Made by a program: the position numbers and the translations under genes. 8,171 nucleotides of DNA, from NCBI GenBank assembly GCA_003554345.1, contig PWGE01000264.1, positions 1 through 8,171 on the forward strand, read 5' to 3'. This stretch comes from T1SED10-198M sp003554345 [NCBI: Candidatus Sumerlaeota bacterium]. Lineage in GTDB: Bacteria; Sumerlaeota; T1SED10-198M. Positions 1 through 7,206 of this stretch are shown here, piece by piece; the first letter of the stretch is position 1, and the number at the start of each line of letters is the position of its first letter. Under the pieces are notes generated by a model. The model did not search any database, was not told where the DNA came from, and saw nothing but the letters and a program-made list of their open reading frames with translations.

Positions 1-215
1 GGCACGATAATGAGACTTCGCTTTATATCCGGCACTGATTTTCTCCATTTTTAGCGGGAATAACTTATTATACACTTGATTTGTAACTCTCTGACTCAGT
101 ATATTAAATAATAAAAGGGTGAAAAAGTCAAAAAAACAACATATGCAAACTTAAAGGATCTTATTTGAAAAACTTTTATAATTGTCGGCAACCAGAGTGA
201 AAGGAAAGTGTAATG
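1..215. other. Left-edge non-coding region, possibly with the edge of another gene
   Basis: No convincing complete gene is visible. The stretch is AT-rich with many stops. On the minus strand an ATG at 48-46 opens 16 codons that run off the left edge (reading MEKISAGYKAKSHYRA). A minus-strand TATAAT lies at 72-67, 18 nt upstream, but it has no -35 box and no Shine-Dalgarno site. On the plus strand two frames are open from the edge, to stops at 36-38 and 52-54, so this could equally be the tail of an upstream + strand gene. The sequence cannot decide between these. Confidence 0.4.
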
Positions 216-224
216 TGATATAAT
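216..224 (+). promoter_or_regulatory. Putative extended -10 promoter of the first gene unit
   Basis: TGATATAAT contains a perfect TATAAT (219-224) preceded by TG plus one base, the extended -10 pattern that can work without a good -35 box. No credible -35 hexamer lies 16-18 bp upstream. Transcription would start near 231, leaving an AT-rich leader of about 39 nt before the ATG at 270. It sits directly ahead of the three-gene unit, which supports the call. AT-rich DNA produces such matches by chance, so this is a prediction only. Confidence 0.45.
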
Positions 225-269
225 GTTTTCCTTAAAAATAGCCCTCTAAAATGCTATAAGTATTAAAAA

Positions 270-2216
270 ATGAAAAATCCACGCCACTATTCGCTTTTCT
301 TTGGCTTGATATTGTTAGTTATATTCGTTGCCATGGTTCTTTTTGAGTTCCATGGTTCTTCCATCCCATATTGGAGCGAATATATATACGACAAGGAGAG
401 TGATGATGGAAACCTGTTATGGGGGCGCCCACGTTCGGTGCGTAGTGATGAATGGCTGGTTCTTACTCCCTTTATGCTATCACAGGTTCAAAATGATTTT
501 CCCGTAGAAAACCCTTCCCTGGGTGGTGGAAAAACTCCTCTCCTTATGAATCTGCCGGCGCGTCATTTTTCTTCCATTTTTAAACCTCACCTGGCGGGAT
601 TTTTCTTTTTAAGTCCTGAAAGAGCCTTTTCCTTTTATTGGAACTGGAAGATTTTGGGACTTTTAGCCACCACTTTTCTTGTATTGATGATTCTCACGCA
701 GGGAAAGATTGCTTTAAGTATTATAGGCTCTCTCTGGCTCTTTCTTTCCACATTTATCCAGTGGTGGTTTTCTATACCCATGATAGAAACTTTGATAGCT
801 GCAAACTTTATTTTTATTGGATTATATCTTGCCTTTTTTTCCAGAAATATTTTTAAAATCATACTGGGCACCCTCCTGTTTGGGTATTTTTCGTTGTCTT
901 TTGCTTTTACTGTCCTTTACCCACCCTTTCAGATAACCCTAATGTATTTGTTTGCTCTACTTTTTGGGGGATACTTGTGGTGTCATCGGCGATCTTCCCT
1001 GCTTGTATACCGGGTGAAAACCAAGGCGGCATTTTCCTTAATATCTTTATTTCTGATTGGTATTGTGGGCTTTCTATTTTATATGGACCTGAAAGAAACT
1101 GTTGAAATTATGATGAATACTTCTTATCCGGGACAAAGAGTGACAGAAGGTGGGGCAGGTGGTCTGGAGAGATATTTTGCCGGATTTTTTGATGTTTTTT
1201 TCCGTCAAAGAAAATATCCTGCTCAATTTGAAAATGTATGTGAAGCTTCTAATTTTATTTTGCTTTTCCCCCTTCTTTTCCTTTTTTATGGAAAAAAAGG
1301 CTGGCAAACACTCAAAAAAAATCCGCTGATTGTAGCTCTTTTTGGTTATATCGTACTTTTTTCAGCATGGACACTTTTTTCTCTTCCATCGATTTTTGCT
1401 TCTCTTTCTCTGTTAAGGTTTGTTCCGCCGAACAGGGCCTTTTTAGGAGTAGGAGTGGCGAACATCTTCCTTATGATAACTTTTCTGTCGCAACATGAAA
1501 AACCATGGTTTGAAGACCGGAAGTTCTTTAAGAAAAGTTTAGGAGTTATAGTTTTATTTTTTATTCTGCTTGCCGGATATTTTCACCATCAAACCGAGCA
1601 ACTTCTCTCCATAGGATATATCTTTCTTGCAATTTTTTGCATGATAGTGGTTTGTGCTTTTCTCATGAAAGGAAAACCCCTTCTGGGATTAGGACTGCTT
1701 CTCATGTTTTTGTCTCCTAATATTTTGGTTAATCCTGGGGTAAGAGGTTTAGATGCAATGTATAGGCCCAGCTTTTCTCAAAATATTATGGAATACCATC
1801 GAAAGAACCCTCAAGCCCGCTGGCTGGTTTTTGATGGGGATGGAGGTCTTTCTAATTATATGAAATCTTTTGGCTTAGATGTAGTAAACGGTGTTCAGTA
1901 TTTGCCCAATCTTGAATTTATGAAACATATAGATCCTGACCGGCGTTATCTGGATAAATATAATAGATACTCCAATATATCTTTTCAAGTGCCTTCCTCA
2001 GCAGATGATGATATGAGCATTGAATTGCTAAGCAATGATAGAACTGAAGTTACTATTGCTCCAGATAGTGAAAAGCTGGAGGACACTGATATTACACATA
2101 TGATGTTTTTTAATCCCCTATCAGAAGAATATAAAGATTCTTTCAGTTCAGACTATGTGCTTCTTTACCTGAACCCGACAGAAATGGTTTGGATATATGA
2201 AAGGGAGCAAAAATGA
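270..2216 (+). CDS. Large polytopic membrane protein, GT-C-like, surface-glycan locus type (YfhO-like build)
   Basis: Predicted inner-membrane protein of 648 residues with roughly 11-13 hydrophobic segments between about residues 8 and 486. The first is 8-26; others lie near 126-143, 146-162, 172-190, 216-236, 253-271, 423-438, 447-465 and 470-486. A hydrophilic C-terminal part (about 490-648) is probably extracytoplasmic. The first large loop carries GRPRSVRSDEW (52-62) followed by TPF and Q, and a later loop has YPGQR...GG (286-295). Both resemble motifs in uncharacterised polytopic proteins of polysaccharide loci (from memory, the DUF7657-type group). An acidic residue in the first external loop is typical of GT-C enzymes, so transfer of a polyprenyl-phosphate sugar is a reasonable but unproven inference. 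The start is the first ATG after an in-frame TAA at 264-266; no Shine-Dalgarno site is visible. Its TGA overlaps a mini-ORF start, and the radical SAM gene follows 45 nt later. Confidence 0.85.
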   Translation: MKNPRHYSLFFGLILLVIFVAMVLFEFHGSSIPYWSEYIYDKESDDGNLLWGRPRSVRSDEWLVLTPFMLSQVQNDFPVENPSLGGGKTPLLMNLPARHFSSIFKPHLAGFFFLSPERAFSFYWNWKILGLLATTFLVLMILTQGKIALSIIGSLWLFLSTFIQWWFSIPMIETLIAANFIFIGLYLAFFSRNIFKIILGTLLFGYFSLSFAFTVLYPPFQITLMYLFALLFGGYLWCHRRSSLLVYRVKTKAAFSLISLFLIGIVGFLFYMDLKETVEIMMNTSYPGQRVTEGGAGGLERYFAGFFDVFFRQRKYPAQFENVCEASNFILLFPLLFLFYGKKGWQTLKKNPLIVALFGYIVLFSAWTLFSLPSIFASLSLLRFVPPNRAFLGVGVANIFLMITFLSQHEKPWFEDRKFFKKSLGVIVLFFILLAGYFHHQTEQLLSIGYIFLAIFCMIVVCAFLMKGKPLLGLGLLLMFLSPNILVNPGVRGLDAMYRPSFSQNIMEYHRKNPQARWLVFDGDGGLSNYMKSFGLDVVNGVQYLPNLEFMKHIDPDRRYLDKYNRYSNISFQVPSSADDDMSIELLSNDRTEVTIAPDSEKLEDTDITHMMFFNPLSEEYKDSFSSDYVLLYLNPTEMVWIYEREQK

Positions 2217-2281
2217 TTATGGGTTCATTGCAAAATCAGATAAAGCAGAGGAAAGAAGATTATGAAAATAGCCTATATTAA
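2213..2281 (+). CDS. Possible 22-residue coupling or leader mini-ORF
   Basis: A strong Shine-Dalgarno AAGGGAG (2201-2207) lies 5 nt before an ATG at 2213 that overlaps the stop of the membrane-protein gene as ATGA. The frame reads 22 codons, is rich in charged and polar residues (QNQIKQRKEDYEN), and ends with TAA at 2279-2281. That is 17 nt beyond the ATG of the radical SAM gene, in another frame. The arrangement suits translational coupling: ribosomes finishing the first gene could restart here and then deliver translation to the radical SAM start. The peptide resembles nothing I recognise. It may be a chance ORF next to a purine-rich gene end. Confidence 0.25.
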   Translation: MIMGSLQNQIKQRKEDYENSLY

Positions 2282-3686
2282 TCCACCTTACGGTAAAGAT
2301 TTTGTGCGATCGGCACGGTGGGCGGCACGATCTCGAGGGAGGGTGCAGCGTCATCCGGAACAGGCTCTTACTCATATTGCTGTTTTGCGGGAAGCCGGAC
2401 ATGAGTGTATCTTCATCGAGGGAGCCGCATTGAATCTTGGACAGGATGAGATTTTGAAACGGGTTGAACGTTTTTGTCCGGATGTAGCCATAATTCATAC
2501 GACAACCCCCAGTATATATAATGATTGCAAATATGCCCAACTGTTAAAAGAAAAAGCTTGCATTACAACTGTATTGGTTGGTGCACATGCTTCTGCTGTT
2601 CCTGAAAATACTTTCGAAATAGCAAAAGGGAGTGTGGATATTATTGCCCGGGGAGAAGTGGATTATACGCTGGTGGATATTGCCGATGGCAAACCATGGA
2701 AAAATATTAAAGGGATCAGTTATCTGGAAAAGGGTAAAGTCATACATAATTCCCCACGCCCTTTTTTAGATGTCAATGAACTACCCTTTCCTGCATGGGA
2801 TCTTATCGACCCCCGGTGGTATTATGATGCTGGTAAACTGTATCCTTTCATTACGCTTTATACCGGACGTGGATGTCATGGACTATGCACGTTTTGCCGG
2901 GAAACTCAGGTTATAAACGGGTCAAAACTGCGGATGCGGGACCCCCGGAAGGTTGTTGATGAGATGGAGCATGTGCTTACATTGTTCCCCTATCTACGTG
3001 AAATAATGTTTGAAACCGATACCTTTACTGCTTCGCCGGAACATGTCCGCGGGGTCTGTGAGCAGATTTTGAATAGAAAAGTACATGAACGCGTACGATG
3101 GAGTTGCAATGTTCGAGTCGATGTTGATCTTGACCTGTTGCCCCTCATGAAGAGAGCTGGTTGTAGAATGTTGATGATCGGCTTTGAATTTGGTACAAAT
3201 GAACAACTTGAGTCTGTCAGGAAAGGGACCACAGTGGAAACCGCTCGTGCTTTTGCTGAGTACGCTAATTCTCTTGGATTTACTCTTCATGGATGTTTTA
3301 TGATAGGTGCTCCTGGAGAAACACCTGAAAGTGCCAGGCAAACCATTGATTTTGCTAAAAGCTTGCCGCTTGATACTATTCAGATCTCCGGGGTGGTGGT
3401 TTATCCGGGGACCAGCTTCTATGAGTGGGCCAAAGACAATGATTACCTGGTACCTGATGATTGGACAGGTTGGGTTGATGAAAATTATGAACAGGCGACA
3501 GTTTTAGATTATCCCCAGATGCCTAAGGAAACGATCAATCAGTATATTGATAAAGGCTTGCGTGAATTTTATTTAAGACCGAAGCAGATATTAAAAATGT
3601 TTCTTTCCATTCGCAGTAGTGGAGATATTATTAGAAAGGCATATGGGGTGAAAAGTTTTCTGCAATACTTTGCTAAAGGAAAGTAA
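2262..3686 (+). CDS. B12-binding-domain radical SAM protein
   Basis: A 474-residue cytoplasmic enzyme of the cobalamin-binding radical SAM superfamily (BchE/HpnJ-like architecture). The N-terminal half (about 1-175) is Rossmann-like: it starts KIAYINPPYG and includes LVGAHASAVPE (105-115) and RGEVDYTL (130-137), matching the family's VGG.H..A.PE and GEGE.TL blocks. The canonical DxHxxG cobalamin-ligand motif is not seen, as is usual in this class. The radical SAM core has the iron-sulfur motif C205-x3-C209-x2-C212 in TGRGCHGLCTFC. It is followed by GFEFGTNEQL (307-316), with Phe where Ser is common, then MIGAPGETPE (347-356) and VVVYPGTSFYEWA (378-390). Length is normal for the family. The ATG is preceded by AGAGG (2247-2251), and an in-frame TAA at 2241-2243 bounds the frame upstream. 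Relatives methylate or rearrange lipids, sugars and cofactors. Here the GT2 gene begins 4 nt after the stop, so a glycan or lipid-carrier precursor is the likely target (inference). Confidence 0.93.
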   Translation: MKIAYINPPYGKDFVRSARWAARSRGRVQRHPEQALTHIAVLREAGHECIFIEGAALNLGQDEILKRVERFCPDVAIIHTTTPSIYNDCKYAQLLKEKACITTVLVGAHASAVPENTFEIAKGSVDIIARGEVDYTLVDIADGKPWKNIKGISYLEKGKVIHNSPRPFLDVNELPFPAWDLIDPRWYYDAGKLYPFITLYTGRGCHGLCTFCRETQVINGSKLRMRDPRKVVDEMEHVLTLFPYLREIMFETDTFTASPEHVRGVCEQILNRKVHERVRWSCNVRVDVDLDLLPLMKRAGCRMLMIGFEFGTNEQLESVRKGTTVETARAFAEYANSLGFTLHGCFMIGAPGETPESARQTIDFAKSLPLDTIQISGVVVYPGTSFYEWAKDNDYLVPDDWTGWVDENYEQATVLDYPQMPKETINQYIDKGLREFYLRPKQILKMFLSIRSSGDIIRKAYGVKSFLQYFAKGK

Positions 3687-3690
3687 AAGT

Positions 3691-4668
3691 ATGCGAATAG
3701 CAGTTACAATAGCCGTTCATAATGAGGAAAAAACCATTGAGAAACTTATAGAGTCTTTATTCAGTCAAACCCTGTTGCCAGATGAAATTGTCTTTGTAGA
3801 TGATGGTTCAAAAGACAGGACGGTTTCCCTGATTGAAAAATATATTCCGGCTGAAATACCCATCCGATTACTGGTTCAGGAACAAAAAGGCCCGGCAGCA
3901 GCAAGAAATCTTGCCTGGAAAGAAAGTAAGGCAGATATTTGTGTCTTCACTGATGGTGATTGTATACCCGAGTCAACCTGGCTGGAAAGGCTTGTTAAAC
4001 CCCTGGAGAACCCTGAAGTGGGGGGCAGCGGCGGCACATATAAAACACTTAATAAGGAAAGTCTGCTTGCCAGATTTATAGGTCTGGAAATCAGCTGGCG
4101 CTATAGAAAGGTAAAGGGAGAGATTGATTGTCACGGTTCTTATAACCTCGCTGTACGACGTCACCTGCTTGAGAAGGTGGGCGGTTTTAATGAAGATTAT
4201 CCCGATGCCAGTGGCGAAGATTTTGACCTGACGTATAATATCTCACAATACTCTATTCTGGTGTACACTCCGGAAGCCGTGGTAGGACATTACCATCCGC
4301 AAAAACTTTTCCCATACCTTAAAAATCAGGTGCGAAGAGGGTATGACCGGGTAAAACTGTATTGTGACCATCCCCGAAAAGCGAAGTCTGATACCTATAC
4401 CCCGTGGTATGTTAAATATCAAGTAGCCTTTTCTGGACTTTTCCTTCCTTCTCTTGTTTTTTTGTATCCTGCTGTTCCGCCGGGCCCCATAATTCCTCTT
4501 CTTTTGCTGTTATTGTTACTCATGTTTACATGTGTTCCATTCTTTTATTTTTTTAAAAGAGATATGATGGTGGCATTTTATAGTATACCAGTTCAGTTTC
4601 TACGCGGTTTTGCCTGGATGATAGGGCTGATGAAAGGTCTTCTCAGGTTTGGTTTTCCGGGTGGATAG
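3691..4668 (+). CDS. Family 2 glycosyltransferase with C-terminal membrane segments
   Basis: A 325-residue GT-A-fold inverting glycosyltransferase (GT2) that should use a nucleotide sugar on the cytoplasmic face of the inner membrane. Seen in order: N-terminal strand AVTIAVHNEEKTI (4-16), the VDDGSKD nucleotide-binding loop (36-42), GPAAARN (67-73), the metal-binding DGD (88-90) in VFTDGDCIPES, and GGFNEDY plus the GED acidic motif (175-177) holding the likely catalytic base. QVRRGYDR (213-220) stands where many relatives have QxxRW. Three hydrophobic segments near 244-261, 266-288 and 297-317 anchor the C-terminus. The frame opens at a TTG at 3670, but the ATG at 3691 is preferred. It has AAAGGA at 3675-3680 at good spacing, and the MRIAVTIAVHNEE start matches the family. 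The 4-nt gap after the radical SAM stop indicates co-transcription and probably coupled translation. Substrate cannot be told. Confidence 0.93.
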   Translation: MRIAVTIAVHNEEKTIEKLIESLFSQTLLPDEIVFVDDGSKDRTVSLIEKYIPAEIPIRLLVQEQKGPAAARNLAWKESKADICVFTDGDCIPESTWLERLVKPLENPEVGGSGGTYKTLNKESLLARFIGLEISWRYRKVKGEIDCHGSYNLAVRRHLLEKVGGFNEDYPDASGEDFDLTYNISQYSILVYTPEAVVGHYHPQKLFPYLKNQVRRGYDRVKLYCDHPRKAKSDTYTPWYVKYQVAFSGLFLPSLVFLYPAVPPGPIIPLLLLLLLLMFTCVPFFYFFKRDMMVAFYSIPVQFLRGFAWMIGLMKGLLRFGFPGG

Positions 4669-4814
4669 AGATTCAAGAAATAGTGTCCGCGATTTGAGGA
4701 AAGTGTACGAAGGTGGTAAAATAACAAAACAATTTTTGACTGAGCCTGGAGTAACTACTTGAAGCTTGAATAAGTATATTCTGTTTGGAGAAAAATAGTA
4801 AAAGTGGTATTTAT

Positions 4815-4866
4815 GTCTTCCTTCTCTAAAACATCTGGTTTAGCCTTAATTATGGCGAAGGAAGGT
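4815..4866 (+). promoter_or_regulatory. Nested inverted repeat, possible structured RNA element
   Basis: CTTCCTTC (4817-4824) pairs perfectly with GAAGGAAG (4857-4864), and two G-U pairs would extend the stem outward to 4815 and 4866. Inside it, CTAAAAC (4826-4832) pairs with GTTTAG (4838-4843) with one bulged A and a five-base loop. One unpaired base lies on the 5' side and 13 on the 3' side between the stems. No T tract follows, so it does not look like a terminator. The outer arms are pyrimidine/purine runs, which can pair by chance. It resembles no riboswitch I know. Confidence 0.3.
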
Positions 4867-4955
4867 TTGTTTCCTGGATGAGGCATTTGGAATACACGGC
4901 ATTATTGTAGCAGGTATTCCCGAAAAATGAGGGGAAATTTCCAGAGAAAAAAGGC

Positions 4956-4985
4956 AAACCATTGTTCAGTGAGACGGTTTTTTTT
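4956..4985 (+). terminator. Weak Rho-independent terminator or attenuator candidate
   Basis: AAACC (4956-4960) and GGTTT (4976-4980) form a 5-bp stem around a 15-base loop, and the T run continues to 4985, giving eight T after GG. The stem is short and the loop large, so it would be weak. It lies 288 nt after the GT2 stop and 86 nt before the next ATG. It could end readthrough from the three-gene unit or sit in the leader of the downstream gene. Confidence 0.3.
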
Positions 4986-5071
4986 GAGAGGCAGAAAAGA
5001 AAGAGGCCTACGGCAGGTTTTTGCTGAAAGAGGGTAACCGTTATAAATATTCTGAGATTTGTTTACGTCAA

Positions 5072-6751
5072 ATGAAAAAAGTAAAGCTTTTAAGATCTTC
5101 CTGTCCAGTTATTATATTTTTGATGGTGTATTTCTCTATAGTAATAACTTTGTTACCGGTTTCTTATCACTGTTATGATGACAGGGCTATTGAATTGGAC
5201 CTTATGGGGGGATATATTAATCCTTTTCTGTCTTTTCCGGTGTCATGGGTTTTATCCTCATTATACGGTTTGCTTAATATACCGTGGTACCCACTTTTTC
5301 TGTATCTGCTACATGGTATTGCGATATTCTTACTCATAAAAAATCTGCAAAAATTTGTTTTCAGCAGACCCCTTGTTTATTTTATTATAGGGTTTTTAGT
5401 AACCTTATCCCTGTATTTCCATGTTATATTAACGTTTACTACGGCTGGTTTTATGATTGCAATTGCTGGGATAACATCCTTTTTAATGCATTTGTTTTCA
5501 AGAAATATTTCCTGGCTGAAAGTCCTGCTGTACGGTCTATGTTTTGCAATGGGTTTTTTGGTCCGTCCTCCTGTACTATCTGGTATGATGTTTTTTTCCG
5601 GTATTTTTCTGCTTTATACAGTTGTTTTTGTAAAAGAAAAACGGTGGAAAGTGGCTCTTTTTCTGGTTCCGGCGATAGTGTTTTATCTTATAAATTCTTT
5701 AATTATAGCGGATATTCATGCAAGCAGTGAATACTGGCAATTCAATCGTTTAAGAGGAATGTTTCATGAATGGCCTATCATATGGTACAATGCAGATAAT
5801 CAGGAGATTCTTGAAAAAAACAACTGGACCGAAAATGATTACTGGCTTCTTGCTGATGGGTTCAGTATGCATGAAAAGAAATATAATATCCAGACCTTAG
5901 AAAATATATTTAAATATAGCAAAGAATTGCCCCAGGAAAAGAATTTTATTGAGACATTGTATACTTTTAACAGCATTTCAGGATTCAGGTCAAAGTTTCG
6001 AGTGTTTCTTTATTCAATATATACGCTTCTTCTTATCACTCTCATATATGTGCCCTCTAAATACTGGTGGGTCATCTTTGGATACAATGCTTTTGCACTG
6101 TACTCTTTTGTCTGGGCATTCCATTATTATCGTTTTCCTTTTCGTGCAGGAGCCCCTCTTTTTTTCCTGGTTATCTGCCTGACAATCTTTTTATTGGGAG
6201 TACTTCATCGACGGACGAAAGTTTCTGCCTGGCTCACTGAAAAAAATATACCGGTGCTTCCCCTTTTGTTTGTTCTATTAACAGCGATGGCCCTGTATCG
6301 TCAGGAAAGAGATCAACTCGGCGATCTACGAGAAGGTCATAAACGCATGAACCATATCCGGCAGGTTCTCAATGAAAAGTATCCTTCTTCGGTCATTCTC
6401 ATGCCGATACCCTATCAGTTTGTTCATCCTTTTCGAAGAGATTCTCAACATTATACTGTACTGGAAGCTGGTTGGTCTACCTATTCAGATAGATATTATG
6501 ATGAAATTTCCCGTTACCTTTCTGTGGAAAAAGCCAGTCAGGTATTGCCGGCTCTTATGGATAAACCTGACGGCTATATCCTGGGTGGAGAGATATTTGT
6601 AAAAAGAATAGTAAGGTTTATGAAGGAAACATACGATATTGAAAGTGAAGCAGAGGTTGTTCATTCCTTTCCTTACTACCCTTTCCGACCAGAGGAAGTT
6701 GCTCCCACTACGTTATACTGTTTAAAGCCGGTTAAAAACAGAGAGTTTTAG
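5072..6751 (+). CDS. Polytopic membrane protein, probable GT-C-type glycosyltransferase
   Basis: A 559-residue predicted inner-membrane protein. It has a basic N-terminus (MKKVKLLR), a first membrane segment at about 11-30, then an external loop HCYDDRAIELDLMGG (33-47) with paired Asp, the usual place of the catalytic acidic residue in GT-C enzymes. IPWYPLFLYLL (70-80) starts the next helix. Further segments lie near 100-120, 122-140, 150-168, 170-186, 193-212, 311-327, 331-350, 359-378 and 393-408. A loop with NNWTENDYWLLADGF (250-264) recalls W..ND...L motifs of uncharacterised GT-C-like proteins. About 410-559 is soluble, probably extracytoplasmic. ATG 5072 is preferred because it gives a natural membrane N-terminus; a TTG at 5021 would add 17 residues. 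Neither has a strong Shine-Dalgarno site. I cannot name the family or substrate. Long spacers on both sides suggest its own transcription unit. Confidence 0.8.
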   Translation: MKKVKLLRSSCPVIIFLMVYFSIVITLLPVSYHCYDDRAIELDLMGGYINPFLSFPVSWVLSSLYGLLNIPWYPLFLYLLHGIAIFLLIKNLQKFVFSRPLVYFIIGFLVTLSLYFHVILTFTTAGFMIAIAGITSFLMHLFSRNISWLKVLLYGLCFAMGFLVRPPVLSGMMFFSGIFLLYTVVFVKEKRWKVALFLVPAIVFYLINSLIIADIHASSEYWQFNRLRGMFHEWPIIWYNADNQEILEKNNWTENDYWLLADGFSMHEKKYNIQTLENIFKYSKELPQEKNFIETLYTFNSISGFRSKFRVFLYSIYTLLLITLIYVPSKYWWVIFGYNAFALYSFVWAFHYYRFPFRAGAPLFFLVICLTIFLLGVLHRRTKVSAWLTEKNIPVLPLLFVLLTAMALYRQERDQLGDLREGHKRMNHIRQVLNEKYPSSVILMPIPYQFVHPFRRDSQHYTVLEAGWSTYSDRYYDEISRYLSVEKASQVLPALMDKPDGYILGGEIFVKRIVRFMKETYDIESEAEVVHSFPYYPFRPEEVAPTTLYCLKPVKNREF

Positions 6752-7206
6752 ATCAACAAAACTGAAAAGACGAGAAAACACCTGTAGAAAAATCTTTTTG
6801 ATTTTTTTGACTAGAAGTAGAAAAAAGTGACTTCTTACCCTGGATATTACTGACAAAAAAGAAACGCTCTTTTGATATGGTAAAACAATGAAATTTGCCT
6901 GGAGTTATAATTCCGGCATGAAGGAAGAAGTTTTTTTAAAAGAGAGACAAAAAATAACAATTATCCGGTAAAAGTTCCGGTTTTAATTTGTGACGGAGCT
7001 TACTGTTTTTTTGCTTTATGTGTTTGCCTTTCTTAAGGAGCAGGTTTCCAGAATATTTCAAAGAAATGAGGGCCTGTTTATTATGAACGTTGAAGGTGTT
7101 GAGAAGTTTGTAAAAATGGTGTCTGTATGTCTGAGTTATAGTTGATTATTATGGGGCATAGAGATATCTGTTAATAGAAACCGCTTGTGGTAGAATAATA
7201 ATTATT
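6752..7206 (+). other. Long intergenic spacer before the GT39-type gene
   Basis: About 455 nt without a well-supported gene, rich in A and T runs. It holds an AT-only hairpin with T tract (6788-6808), an imperfect hairpin CAAAAAAG/CTCTTTTG with loop AAACG (6854-6874), and CCGGT repeated eight bases apart (6965-6981). It also holds a 51-codon frame from GTG 6990 to TGA 7145, with neither a clear ribosome site nor recognisable similarity, and a 27-codon frame from ATG 6888. A weak promoter-like pair TTGATT (7142-7147) and TATCTG (7165-7170) is spaced 17 bp. Confidence 0.6.
6788..6808 (+). terminator. AT-only hairpin with T tract after the membrane-protein gene
   Basis: AAAAATC (6788-6794) pairs with GATTTTT (6800-6806) around a TTTTT loop and is followed by two more T. 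It begins 37 nt after the stop at 6751, a natural place for a terminator. Only one G-C pair closes the stem, so stability is low. An AGAAGT/ACTTCT pair at 6813-6835 follows and may add to the structure. Confidence 0.3.

Larger units (their letters stand above)
4669..5071 (+). other. Long intergenic spacer between two glycan genes
   Basis: About 400 nt without a supported gene. It holds a near-tandem CTTGAAG/CTTGAAT (4758-4771), a nested inverted repeat (4815-4866), a perfect palindrome GGAAATTTCC (4933-4942) and a hairpin followed by eight T (4956-4985). A TATAAA at 5042-5047, with TTTTGC 17 bp upstream at 5019-5024, is a weak promoter candidate for the next gene. Short frames here (33 codons from GTG 4661; 22 codons from ATG 4813) lack good ribosome sites and are not called. 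The next gene's frame is open from 4988 but has only TTG and CTG starts before 5072. Confidence 0.6.

Noticed and set aside
1-48. Minus-strand ATG at 48 opening 16 codons to the left edge, with a TATAAT at 72-67
   Set aside because: Too short to judge, with no ribosome site or -35 box; other frames at the edge are open too.
1314-1321. Run of eight A inside the first membrane-protein gene, a possible slippage site for phase variation
   Set aside because: Runs of seven to eight A or T are common in this AT-rich DNA; the frame is intact and nothing marks this run out.
2217-3341. Long minus-strand open frames opposite the radical SAM gene
   Set aside because: They are antisense to a clearly conserved protein, with no ribosome site or recognisable motif.
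4661-4762. 33-codon frame from GTG overlapping the GT2 stop
   Set aside because: It is charged and gene-like in placement, but the nearest AGG is 13 nt away, there is no known similarity, and it is short enough to be chance.
4813-4881. 22-codon frame from ATG in the first spacer
   Set aside because: No Shine-Dalgarno site, and it overlaps the inverted repeat that better explains the segment.
6888-6971. 27-codon frame from ATG in the second spacer
   Set aside because: No ribosome site, AT-rich, and of chance length.
4669-7206. Insertion sequence or transposase remnants in the long spacers
   Set aside because: No terminal inverted repeats, target duplications or transposase-like residues could be seen in any frame.
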